From Oscillospiraceae bacterium (GTDB lineage: Bacteria; Bacillota_A; Clostridia; Oscillospirales; Oscillospiraceae): a stretch of 8,140 bases of DNA. This document shows, one piece after another, positions 1-6,439 of the stretch (positions within the stretch are counted from its first letter, which is position 1; each line of letters opens with the position of its first letter). A program made the translations under genes and the position numbers. The notes below the pieces were generated by a model. It did no database searches. It saw nothing but the letters and a program-made list of their open reading frames with translations, and was not told where the DNA came from. Location of the stretch: contig CADAPN010000151.1 of the NCBI GenBank assembly GCA_902789835.1, positions 1 through 8,140 on the forward strand, written 5' to 3'.

Positions 1-1173
1 AACCTGTTTTCCGGCATGGCAAAGTTCCTGCTTCTGGCCATTCCGTTCTTCGTGCTCTCCGGAAACGTCATGGCCGAGTCCGGCATCTCCAAGCGCCTGG
101 TCCATTTTATTGACAACTGCATCGGCCATGTCCGCGGCGGCATTGCCATCGTCTGTGTCGTTGTCGCCATGTTCTTCGGTGCCATCTCCGGCTCCGGCCC
201 GGCGACCGTGGCGGCCCTGGGCATTATCCTGATCCCCGCCATGATTAACCAAGGCGGTTTCTCCGCACCGTTTGCGTCTTCCCTGATGGCAGCGGCATCG
301 TCCATCGCGATCGTCATTCCGCCGTCCATCGCGTTCGTCGTTTACGCTTCCATCACCGGCGTATCGGTCGGTGAGATGTTCATGTCGGGTATCGTGCCGG
401 GCATCATGATGGGCCTTGCCTTGATTGTGATCGTTGTGATCGAGGTTCGCAAAAAGGGGATTGTCGCTTCCCGTGAGCGCGCATCTTGGGGCGAGCGGCT
501 GAAGTCCTTCGGCTCTGCGTTCTGGGGACTCATGGTTCCGGTCATCATCCTCGGCGGCATCTACGGCGGCATCTTTACCCCGACGGAAGCGGCGGCCGTA
601 TCCGTTGTGTATGCGCTTCTGGTCGGCCTGTTCATCTACCGGGAAGTCAAGTGGAAGCAGCTGGTCAAGATCCTTGTCGATTCCGGCAAAACCACCGGCG
701 GCATCATGCTCATCATCGGCGCGGCGACGCTGTTTTCTTTCGTCTGCACCAAGCACGGGATTTCCAAGGCCGCGCAGGCGCTGCTGCTGAATGTCGCGGG
801 CAACAAGTATGTCTTCCTGCTGACGGTGAACATCATCTTCCTGATCGCGGGCTGCTTTGTGGACGCCAACTCCGCCATGTACATCTTCATCCCCATCATG
901 TATCCGGTGGCGACGAAGCTCGGCGTCGATCCGATCCACTTCGGCATCATCTCGACGGTGAACCTCGCCATCGGCCAGGTGACTCCGCCTGTCGGCGTCA
1001 ACCTCTTTGTAGCCATCGGCATCAGCGACAGAATGAAAAACCTGCGGGACAAGACCAAGGTCACCATCGCATCCATGTCTGCAGCGGTCTGGCCGATGAT
1101 TATTTCCTGCGTTGTCGCGCTGCTGCTCATCACCTATGTCCCCTGGTTCAGCCTGTTTATCCTCGGGCGCTGA
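1..1173 (+). CDS. dctM: TRAP transporter large permease subunit (DctM family), 5'-truncated by window edge
   Basis: This is the large membrane subunit of a tripartite ATP-independent periplasmic (TRAP) transporter, which drives solute uptake with an ion gradient in the cytoplasmic membrane. The frame is open from base 1 and gives 390 residues. Its opening NLFSGMAKFLLLAIPFFVLS matches the family's conserved segment near residue 40, so roughly 40 N-terminal residues lie upstream and the ATG at 16 is internal. Family hallmarks visible are GAISGSGPATVAALG (about residues 60-75), TPTEAAAVSVVYAL (about 193-206), FVDANSAMYIFIPI, and GQVTPPVGVNLFV near the C-terminus. The whole protein is a chain of hydrophobic segments, as expected. 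The partner receptor gene follows after 63 nt; the small subunit DctQ should lie just upstream. Substrate is unknown. No defect is seen in the visible part. Confidence 0.95.
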   Translation, partial: NLFSGMAKFLLLAIPFFVLSGNVMAESGISKRLVHFIDNCIGHVRGGIAIVCVVVAMFFGAISGSGPATVAALGIILIPAMINQGGFSAPFASSLMAAASSIAIVIPPSIAFVVYASITGVSVGEMFMSGIVPGIMMGLALIVIVVIEVRKKGIVASRERASWGERLKSFGSAFWGLMVPVIILGGIYGGIFTPTEAAAVSVVYALLVGLFIYREVKWKQLVKILVDSGKTTGGIMLIIGAATLFSFVCTKHGISKAAQALLLNVAGNKYVFLLTVNIIFLIAGCFVDANSAMYIFIPIMYPVATKLGVDPIHFGIISTVNLAIGQVTPPVGVNLFVAIGISDRMKNLRDKTKVTIASMSAAVWPMIISCVVALLLITYVPWFSLFILGR

Positions 1174-1188
1174 GCCTGAATCCGTATC

Positions 1189-1208
1189 TTAAACGCGCAT
1201 GCGTTTAA
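1189..1208 (+). promoter_or_regulatory. Small stem-loop in the dctM-dctP gap
   Basis: A perfect 8-bp inverted repeat (TTAAACGC / GCGTTTAA) encloses a GCAT tetraloop. It lies between the dctM stop and the dctP ribosome binding site and is followed by an A/T-rich run. It has no proper U-tract, so it is more likely an RNA processing or stability element, or a protein-binding dyad, than a terminator. A role in raising receptor expression above permease expression is inference. Confidence 0.4.
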
Positions 1209-1224
1209 AATAAAAAATAATTTC

Positions 1225-1230
1225 AGGAGG
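1225..1230 (+). promoter_or_regulatory. Strong Shine-Dalgarno of dctP
   Basis: AGGAGG sits 6 nt before the ATG at 1237. It is a perfect match to the core anti-Shine-Dalgarno complement and fixes the dctP start. It is consistent with high expression of the receptor. Confidence 0.85.
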
Positions 1231-1236
1231 CAAAAC

Positions 1237-2274
1237 ATGAAAAAACTACTGGCAGTAATCCTGGCACTCTGCGTGGTCTTCTCCATGACGTCTGCAGTCG
1301 CATTTGCAGACGGAGATCTTGTCGAGTGCGAAGACACCACCCTGACCTTCTGCTGCTCCGCGGCAGAGACCACCTGCTGGGCACAGATGGCAAATGTCTT
1401 TGCAGACTATGTCAATGAGCGCACCACCGGCAACTTCGAGGTTGAGATCTATGCAATGGACCAGCTGACCAACGGCAGCCAGACCGAAGGCATCCAGGCT
1501 GTCTGCGACGGTTCCATCGATCTCTCCGCTCACTCCAACCTGATCTACTCCAACTTTGACCAGAGACTGAACGTCGTTTCCCTGCCGTTCATCTTTGATA
1601 ACACCGATGAAGTTGACGAAGTTCTCGACGGCGCCGGCCGCGAAGCGCTCGCCCCGATCGTGGAGAGCATGGGCCTGCACCTGATGGGCATTGCCGAGAA
1701 CGGCTTCCGTCATGTCACCAACAACCAGCGTCCGATCGAGAGCCTGGCCGATATGAAGGGCTTGGTTATCCGTGTTGCTGGCGCCCAGGTCCTGAAAGAT
1801 GAATACGAAGCCTGGGGCACCAACTACACCACCGCCAACTGGAGCGAAGTTTACACCGGCCTGCAGACCGGCACCTATGAGGCTCAGGAGAATCCTCTGC
1901 CCACCGCCGATGCCAGCTCCATCTCCGACGTTCAGGATTACGTCACCTACTGGACCGGCGTGTATGACTGCATCTTCTTCACCATGAACCAGGAACTCTA
2001 TGACTCCTTCAGCCCCGAAATGCAGGCTCTGATCGATGAGGCGGGCGCCTATGCCGCCAACAATCAGCGTCAGCTCGAGCGCGAAGGCGACCAGGAAGTT
2101 CTCGACAAGTGGGAAAAGGGCGGCATGAAGGTTTCCACCCTGTCCGACGAAGCCGTTCAGGAGTTCAAGGATGCCGCAGCCGGCGTTCCTGCAAAGTTTG
2201 TCCAGACCTGCGTCGACCTCGGCTTTGACCAGGCTGAAGTGGAGCAGCTGGTATCCATCTTCACCGAAGACTAA
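1237..2274 (+). CDS. dctP: TRAP transporter substrate-binding protein (DctP family)
   Basis: This is the extracytoplasmic solute receptor of the TRAP system, 345 residues and of normal family length. Residues 1-24 form a Sec signal peptide: MKK, a hydrophobic core, then AFA before Asp25, a type I signal peptidase site. Cys12 lies inside the hydrophobic core and is preceded by Leu, so there is no convincing lipobox. Family motifs include ENGFRHVTNNQRPI (about residue 152 on), an Arg in GLVIRVAG (Arg179) at the position that usually salt-bridges the substrate carboxylate, and TYEAQENP with Asn219. This pattern suggests an organic acid ligand (family knowledge), but does not say which one. The gene follows dctM and is separated from the downstream catabolic genes by a strong hairpin. 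Confidence 0.95.
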   Translation: MKKLLAVILALCVVFSMTSAVAFADGDLVECEDTTLTFCCSAAETTCWAQMANVFADYVNERTTGNFEVEIYAMDQLTNGSQTEGIQAVCDGSIDLSAHSNLIYSNFDQRLNVVSLPFIFDNTDEVDEVLDGAGREALAPIVESMGLHLMGIAENGFRHVTNNQRPIESLADMKGLVIRVAGAQVLKDEYEAWGTNYTTANWSEVYTGLQTGTYEAQENPLPTADASSISDVQDYVTYWTGVYDCIFFTMNQELYDSFSPEMQALIDEAGAYAANNQRQLEREGDQEVLDKWEKGGMKVSTLSDEAVQEFKDAAAGVPAKFVQTCVDLGFDQAEVEQLVSIFTED

Positions 2275-2290
2275 TCCGAATGATTCACCA

Positions 2291-2326
2291 GAATATGCCC
2301 TGCGGAATCCTCTGCAGGGCATATTT
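2291..2326 (+). terminator. Strong stem-loop after dctP, attenuating terminator or mRNA 3'-end stabiliser
   Basis: AATATGCCCTGC at 2292-2303 pairs perfectly with GCAGGGCATATT at 2314-2325. Three more inner pairs (G-U, G-C, A-U) shrink the loop to ATCC, giving about 15 bp in all. The downstream T-run is weak (ATATTT then CCC), so full termination is doubtful. Position after a receptor gene fits an intercistronic element that protects the dctP transcript and lowers read-through into the enzyme genes. That function is inferred. Confidence 0.65.
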
Positions 2327-2374
2327 CCCAGACATATTGGTAGGACCAACAGACCAGATAACGGGAGAACCGGA

Positions 2375-2851
2375 ATGAGCAAAGAACTGAATGCGGCAGA
2401 GGGCAGGCTCGGGCGGGTCGTGGTGGTACGGCTGGCGCCGGGGACCGATCTGCTGAAAGGAATCCAGGAGGCCTGTGAACGCTATCAGATTCACAACGGC
2501 GTTGTCATCAGCGCCATCGGCAGCCTGAAGCAGGTCCGATTCTGTGATGTGGAAGCGCTTCCCGAAAAGAAGTGCGGCTACGGATACGGAAGGATCCTCG
2601 CCCTGGATGAGACCATCGAACTCACCGGTGCGGGCGGCGTGATCTGCAGCGATGCGGAGGGGAACATCAATCTCCACATCCACATTTGTATGAGCGATAA
2701 AAACGGCAAGGCCTACGGAGGACACCTTGTCGAAGGGACCGAAGTCCTCATGACCGCGGACATCGTCCTCGGCGAAATCGAAGGAATCTCCATGCTGCGG
2801 GAGTATAACGAGGACATGGACGTGTATCTTCTCTCCCCGAAGCAATTATAA
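2375..2851 (+). CDS. PPC (DUF296) domain protein, PD1-like
   Basis: This is a 158-residue single-domain protein of the PPC (plants and prokaryotes conserved) / DUF296 family. The family signature is clear: a start of the form GRVVVVRLAPGTDLLKGI, the segment VISAIGSLKQVRF (about residues 44-56), and the metal-site pattern LHIHICMSD...YGGHL with His101, His103 and His117. Bacterial members form trimers that bind a metal at these histidines. In plants the domain is attached to AT-hooks and contributes to DNA binding; no AT-hook is present here, so calling it a DNA-binding regulator would be over-reading. The ATG at 2375 is chosen because GGGAGA lies 6 nt upstream and the homology starts right after it. 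The gene is sandwiched between the transporter and E1 alpha in one direction, so a regulatory or accessory role in this pathway is plausible but unproven. Confidence 0.88.
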   Translation: MSKELNAAEGRLGRVVVVRLAPGTDLLKGIQEACERYQIHNGVVISAIGSLKQVRFCDVEALPEKKCGYGYGRILALDETIELTGAGGVICSDAEGNINLHIHICMSDKNGKAYGGHLVEGTEVLMTADIVLGEIEGISMLREYNEDMDVYLLSPKQL

Positions 2852-2852
2852 T
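2847..2852 (+). promoter_or_regulatory. Isolated TATAAT, possible internal -10 for the dehydrogenase genes
   Basis: A perfect TATAAT overlaps the stop codon of the PPC gene in a short AT-rich stretch that ends at the E1 alpha ribosome binding site. No good -35 is seen at 16-18 bp, so this could be chance. If real, it would give the E1-E3 genes a start of their own. Confidence 0.25.
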
Positions 2853-2881
2853 TTTTACATTTTCAGAAAGGTGTGAGAACA

Positions 2882-3853
2882 TTGCCTGAAGTAAGCAAAG
2901 AGCAAGCAAGAAAATTCTACGAGACCATGTGCACCATCCGCTGCTTTGAGGAGTCGGTAAAGAAAGACTTCCTGAACGGCGAGATCCCGGGCTTCGTTCA
3001 TCTGTATATCGGCGAGGAAGCCATCGCGACCGGCGTCTGCGCCGCGCTGCGCAAGACGGATTTTGTTGAGAGTACTCACCGCGGCCACGGCCACTGCATC
3101 GCCAAAGGCGCGGATGTAAATAAAATGATGGCAGAGATCTTCGGAAAGATCGACGGCCTCTGCAAGGGCAAGGGCGGCAGCATGCACGTCGCGGACTTCT
3201 CGGTCGGCATGCTGGGTGCCAACGGCGTCGTGGGCGGCGGCTACAACCTGGCCACCGGCGCGGCGCTGGCGAGCAAGATGGTCCTGAAGAACGACAACGT
3301 GTCGGTCGTGTTCTTCGGAGACGGTGCTTCCAACCGCGGCACCTTCCATGAAGCGGCCAACGTCGCGGCGGCCTGGAAGCTGCCGGTGGTGTTTGTCAAT
3401 GAAATGAACTGCTGGGCGTCCACCACGCCGTACCGCACCACCACGGCGGTGGAGAACATCTCCGACCGTGCCCACGGCTACAACATGCCGGGCGTCATCG
3501 TCGACGGGCAGAACGTCTTTGAGGTCTATGCCGCTGCCTGCGAGGCGGTGGAGAGAGCCCGCCGCGGCGAAGGCCCGACCTTTATCGAGGCGAAGACCTA
3601 CCGCATCGAAGGCCACTTTGTCGGCGACCCGGAGAAGTACCGGAAAAAGGAAGAGACCATGCAGATCTTCCATGACACCGACCCGCTGACCCACTTCCTG
3701 GGGATTCTCCCCGAGGGAATCGAGTTTACCCAGGCGGAGCTGGACGAGATCCTGGCAGCAGCCCGCGCGAAGGTTGCCGCGGCGAAGGAATATGCGGTCG
3801 GCTGCGAGTATCCGGACGAGTCCGAGTTCTACAAAGACGTCTACGTCGATTAA
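2882..3853 (+). CDS. TPP-dependent dehydrogenase E1 component, alpha subunit (AcoA/PdhA-like)
   Basis: This is the alpha subunit of the thiamine-diphosphate E1 heterotetramer, which decarboxylates a 2-oxo acid or cleaves acetoin and passes the acyl group to a lipoyl arm. From TTG at 2882 it has 323 residues. An in-frame GTG at 2873 would add three residues but sits against the AAAGG Shine-Dalgarno at 2867-2871, whereas TTG is 10 nt away. Visible motifs are STHRGHGHCIAKG, CKGKGGSMHVADF, GMLGANGVVGGG, and the TPP/Mg motif from GDG (146-148) to Asn176. The usual ENN is EMN here, keeping the second, metal-coordinating Asn. The STHRGHGH and GKGGSMH stretches and short length resemble acetoin dehydrogenase AcoA more than Gram-negative PDH. 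Exact substrate remains open. The beta subunit follows after 15 nt. Confidence 0.93.
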   Translation: MPEVSKEQARKFYETMCTIRCFEESVKKDFLNGEIPGFVHLYIGEEAIATGVCAALRKTDFVESTHRGHGHCIAKGADVNKMMAEIFGKIDGLCKGKGGSMHVADFSVGMLGANGVVGGGYNLATGAALASKMVLKNDNVSVVFFGDGASNRGTFHEAANVAAAWKLPVVFVNEMNCWASTTPYRTTTAVENISDRAHGYNMPGVIVDGQNVFEVYAAACEAVERARRGEGPTFIEAKTYRIEGHFVGDPEKYRKKEETMQIFHDTDPLTHFLGILPEGIEFTQAELDEILAAARAKVAAAKEYAVGCEYPDESEFYKDVYVD

Positions 3854-3859
3854 GGGAGG
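3854..3859 (+). promoter_or_regulatory. Shine-Dalgarno of E1 beta abutting the E1 alpha stop
   Basis: GGGAGG directly follows the TAA of E1 alpha and lies 9 nt before the ATG at 3869. This tight arrangement suits translational coupling and equal production of the two E1 subunits. Confidence 0.75.
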
Positions 3860-3868
3860 TGCCTGATT

Positions 3869-4843
3869 ATGCGTAAAATTACTTTCTCCGAGGCGACCCG
3901 TGAGGCCATGGCCGAGGAAATGGAAAAATACCCGGAAGTGTTTGTCATGGGCGAAGACCTCGCGCGTCAGGGAGGCATCTTCGGACAGTTCAAGGGCCTG
4001 CCGGATGAGTTCCCCGGCAGAGTGATTGATACTCCGATCTCCGAGACCTTCATCGTCGGCGGCGGCGTCGGCGCGGCACTGGGCGGCGCCCGTCCGGTAG
4101 TCGACATGCACTTTGCCGACTTCATCGGCGTCTGCATGGATGAGGTGCTGAACCAGATGGCCAAGATCCGCTACATGTTCGGCGGCCAGGCGAAGATCCC
4201 CCTGGTGCTGCGCGCACCGGACGGACTGGCGGGCGGCGGCGCGGCCCAGCATTCCCAGAGCGTTGAGAGCTTCTTCATCCACATCCCCGGCATCAAGGTC
4301 GTGGCGCCCTCCAATCCCTACGACGCCAAGATGGTGCTGAAGGCGGCCATCGAGTGCGATGACCCGGTGCTCTATTTTGAGAACAAGGTCCTCTACAAGG
4401 AGACCGGCGAAGTCCCCGAGAAGGAGGACGAGGTCCCCTATGAGATCGGCAAGGCCCGCGTCGAGCGCGAGGGCAAGGACGTCACCATCGTCTCTTACTC
4501 CATCGGCATGAAGAACGCCCGCGCGGCGGCGGATCAGCTGGCCAAGGACGGAATCCAGGCCGAAGTCATCGACCTGATCACCCTTTCCCCGTGGGACAAG
4601 GAGACCGTCCTGAACTCCGTGAAGAAGACCCACCGTCTCTGCCTGGTTTCCGAGTGCGTCAAACAGGGCGGCGCCATGGCAGAAGTCGCGGCAACGGTCG
4701 CCGAAGAAGCGCTGGAGTATCTCGATGCGCCGATCCTGCGCTATGGTGCGCCCTTCACGCCGATTCCCTTCGCTCCCACCCTGGAGAAGCTTTACCGAGT
4801 CTATCCCGACGATCTGGTCAAAGGCATCAAGGGCGTGCTGTAA
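3869..4843 (+). CDS. TPP-dependent dehydrogenase E1 component, beta subunit (AcoB/PdhB-like)
   Basis: This is the beta subunit of the E1 heterotetramer, 324 residues, the usual length. It begins with MRKITFSEATREAMAEEM, and carries GED at 28-30, the TPP-contacting Glu59 in DTPISETF, a VDMHFADF segment, and GGGAAQHSQSVESFF. The C-terminal transketolase domain is visible in DVTIVSYS, AEVIDLITLSPWD and VSECVKQGGAMAEVA. It ends in APFTPIPFAPTLEKLY, close to the family's typical closing stretch. Together with the preceding gene it makes a complete E1. Residue choice does not allow acetoin to be separated from pyruvate or branched-chain substrates. No frameshift or missing segment was found. Confidence 0.95.
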   Translation: MRKITFSEATREAMAEEMEKYPEVFVMGEDLARQGGIFGQFKGLPDEFPGRVIDTPISETFIVGGGVGAALGGARPVVDMHFADFIGVCMDEVLNQMAKIRYMFGGQAKIPLVLRAPDGLAGGGAAQHSQSVESFFIHIPGIKVVAPSNPYDAKMVLKAAIECDDPVLYFENKVLYKETGEVPEKEDEVPYEIGKARVEREGKDVTIVSYSIGMKNARAAADQLAKDGIQAEVIDLITLSPWDKETVLNSVKKTHRLCLVSECVKQGGAMAEVAATVAEEALEYLDAPILRYGAPFTPIPFAPTLEKLYRVYPDDLVKGIKGVL

Positions 4844-4868
4844 GGCAGCCCGGTAAGGAGAATGAGAT

Positions 4869-5020
4869 ATGGCAACTGAAGTATTAATGCCGAAGCTTGG
4901 CCTTACCATGTAAAGAAGGGCGAGATCCTTTTCTCGGTCGAGACGGATAAGCTGACCAACGACGTCGAAGCCGAGGAGGACGGCGTTCTGCTGAAGATCC
5001 TGGTTCCGGCGGGAGAGACG
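4869..5020 (+). pseudogene. Broken lipoyl domain of E2 (46-nt deletion, stop after codon 14)
   Basis: A good ribosome binding site (AAGGAG at 4855-4860, 8 nt spacing) leads to an ATG that encodes MATEVLMPKLGLTM and then TAA at 4911-4913. From base 4910 the next frame continues as VKKGEILFSVETDKL, the second half of the same lipoyl domain, including the lipoyl-lysine motif ETDKL. Compared with the E3 copy at 6182, the missing part is the 15 codons for TEGTIDEWKKNVGDT plus one base, 46 nt. There is no slippery sequence or other sign of programmed frameshifting. Restoring 46 nt would give one 447-residue E2 ending at 6166. The lesion is either a genuine recent mutation or an assembly error caused by the two similar lipoyl repeats. 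Confidence 0.85.
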
Positions 5021-6166
5021 GTGGCCTGCAAGACCCTGATCGGCTGGCTCGGCGCGGCGGGAGAGGCTGTCCCGGACGGAGCCGGCGCGGCTCCCGCGGC
5101 AGCGGCCGATACTCCGGCAGTTCCTGCAGCGGCAGCACCCCAGGCAGCCCCGGCTGCAGCGGGCGCAGTTCATGCCTCCGGCGAGTACGTCCCCGCAACC
5201 CCGTACGCCAAGAAGCTCGCGAAGGAAAAGGGCTTTGACCTGAGCGCGATTCCCGCCACCGGCTATAAGGGCGTGGTGGTTGCGCGCGACGTGCTCGGGT
5301 TCACACCGGCGGTAGCAGCCCCAGCGGCCCCGGCCGTCAAGGCAAGCCCGCTGGCCGAGAAGGTCGCCGACGATCTCGGCATCGACCTCAGGGACGTCAA
5401 GGCGGCCCACGGCCGTGTCCTGGCGGAGGATCTCCTGCGCTATATCGCCGAGACCCGCGAGAAGGCGCCTGCCGGCGAAGCGGCTGCCGAGCGCGAGGAA
5501 GTCAAGCCCATGAGCGGCATGCGCAAGGCCATCGCCAAGAACATGCAGAACTCGCACATGACCTCGCCGACCGTCACCTTCAACCTGGGCATCGACATGA
5601 CCGAGATGAAGCGCTACCGCGAGCAGCTCAAGGCGAAGGAAATCAAGGTCAGCTATACCGACCTGCTGGTAAAGTTCGTCTCCAAGGCCCTGACGGAGTT
5701 CCCGCTGCTCAACTGCTCGGTCGAGGATAACAAGATCATCTACAAGCACTATGTCAACATGGGCGTCGCGGTGGCGCTGGACAACGGCCTGGTGGTGCCC
5801 AACATCACGGACGCGGACAAGAAGAGTCTGACGGAGATCTCCGCCGAGGTCAAGGAACTGGCCAAACAGGCCCGCGAGGGCAAGCTGCCTCCCGAAAAGC
5901 TGCGCGGCGGTACCTTCACGATCACGAACCTCGGCATGTACGGCATCGAGAGCTTCTCCCCGATCATCAACCAGCCGGAGGTCGCGATCCTTGGCGTCAA
6001 CACCATGGAGGACAAGGTCGTGGTGCGGAACGGTGAGATGTGCATCCGTCCGATCATGAACCTGAGCCTGACGGCGGACCACCGTGTGGTGGACGGTTCC
6101 GTGGCGGCGCAGTTCCTGCAGAGAGTCAAGAGCCTGATGGAGAATCCGGCCCTTATCCTGGCATAA
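5021..6166 (+). CDS. Dihydrolipoamide acyltransferase E2: remaining open frame with tandem subunit-binding domains and catalytic domain
   Basis: This is the core acyltransferase that transfers the acyl group from lipoyl to CoA and scaffolds the complex. The open frame from GTG at 5021 gives 381 residues; the natural start is the ATG at 4869, cut off by a frameshift. Order, numbered from 5021: tail of the lipoyl domain (1-11), Ala/Pro-rich linker (about 12-57), first peripheral subunit-binding domain (59-94, ATPYAKKLAKEKGFDL), a second Ala/Pro linker, second binding domain (108-142, ASPLAEKVADDLGIDL), then the catalytic domain (about 160-381) with the active-site motif DHRVVDG (His354, Asp358). 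The catalytic part looks intact. GGGAG lies 5 nt before the GTG, so an internal start is conceivable, but the same bases encode conserved lipoyl-domain residues in the E3 copy, so they are probably not selected as a start signal. A product from 5021 would lack the lipoyl lysine. Confidence 0.85.
   Translation: MACKTLIGWLGAAGEAVPDGAGAAPAAAADTPAVPAAAAPQAAPAAAGAVHASGEYVPATPYAKKLAKEKGFDLSAIPATGYKGVVVARDVLGFTPAVAAPAAPAVKASPLAEKVADDLGIDLRDVKAAHGRVLAEDLLRYIAETREKAPAGEAAAEREEVKPMSGMRKAIAKNMQNSHMTSPTVTFNLGIDMTEMKRYREQLKAKEIKVSYTDLLVKFVSKALTEFPLLNCSVEDNKIIYKHYVNMGVAVALDNGLVVPNITDADKKSLTEISAEVKELAKQAREGKLPPEKLRGGTFTITNLGMYGIESFSPIINQPEVAILGVNTMEDKVVVRNGEMCIRPIMNLSLTADHRVVDGSVAAQFLQRVKSLMENPALILA
5195..5446 (+). 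other. Two tandem peripheral subunit-binding domains within E2
   Basis: Codons at 5195-5302 and 5342-5446 each encode a PSBD-like unit, one starting ATPYAKKLA and the other ASPLAEKVA, separated by a 13-residue Ala/Pro/Val linker. The second is shortened at the GxGPxG loop, reading AAHGRVLAEDL. Most bacterial E2 chains carry a single such domain (family knowledge), so one may bind E1 and the other E3. Confidence 0.7.
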
Positions 6167-6181
6167 GGAGATGGCAGAAAC

Positions 6182-6439
6182 ATGGCAACAGAAGTATTAA
6201 TGCCGAAGCTCGGCCTGACGATGACCGAGGGCACGATCGACGAGTGGAAGAAAAACGTCGGCGACACGGTGAAGAAGGGCGAGATTCTCTTCTCGGTGGA
6301 AACCGACAAACTCACAAACGATGTGGAAGCGGAGGCGGACGGCGTTCTGCTGAAGATCTTGGTTCCGGCCGGAGAGACGGTGGCCTGCAAGACGCTGGTC
6401 GGCTGGCTCGGCGCAGCCGGAGAGGCTGTTCCGGACGGG
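6182..6439 (+). repeat. Direct repeat: lipoyl-domain copy in E3, partner of 4869-5080
   Basis: Two aligned blocks match the start of E2: 6182-6223 with 4869-4910 (4 differences in 42 nt) and 6269-6439 with 4910-5080 (22 differences in 171 nt). The bases between them, 6224-6268, are absent from E2. Only two differences change a residue (Glu/Ala and Ile/Val). This is a within-operon duplication that could also promote recombination or misassembly. Confidence 0.9.

Noticed and set aside
1246..2382. A 378-codon minus-strand open frame opposite dctP.
   Set aside because: It is a shadow of the clear dctP gene; no ribosome binding site or family motif supports it.
4905..4915. Programmed frameshifting to rescue E2.
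   Set aside because: There is no slippery heptamer or stimulatory structure, the stop follows ATG directly, and 15 conserved codons would still be missing.
5081..5165. A simple-sequence repeat in the Ala/Pro-rich stretch of E2.
   Set aside because: It is the ordinary flexible linker of E2 proteins, with varied codons and no repeating DNA unit.
2855..6082. A 1075-codon open frame on the minus strand opposite the PPC protein, E1 and E2.
   Set aside because: It mirrors well-recognised enzymes on the + strand, arises from their GC-rich codon bias, and its translation is low-complexity His/Asp/Arg/Gly/Leu text without a recognisable domain.
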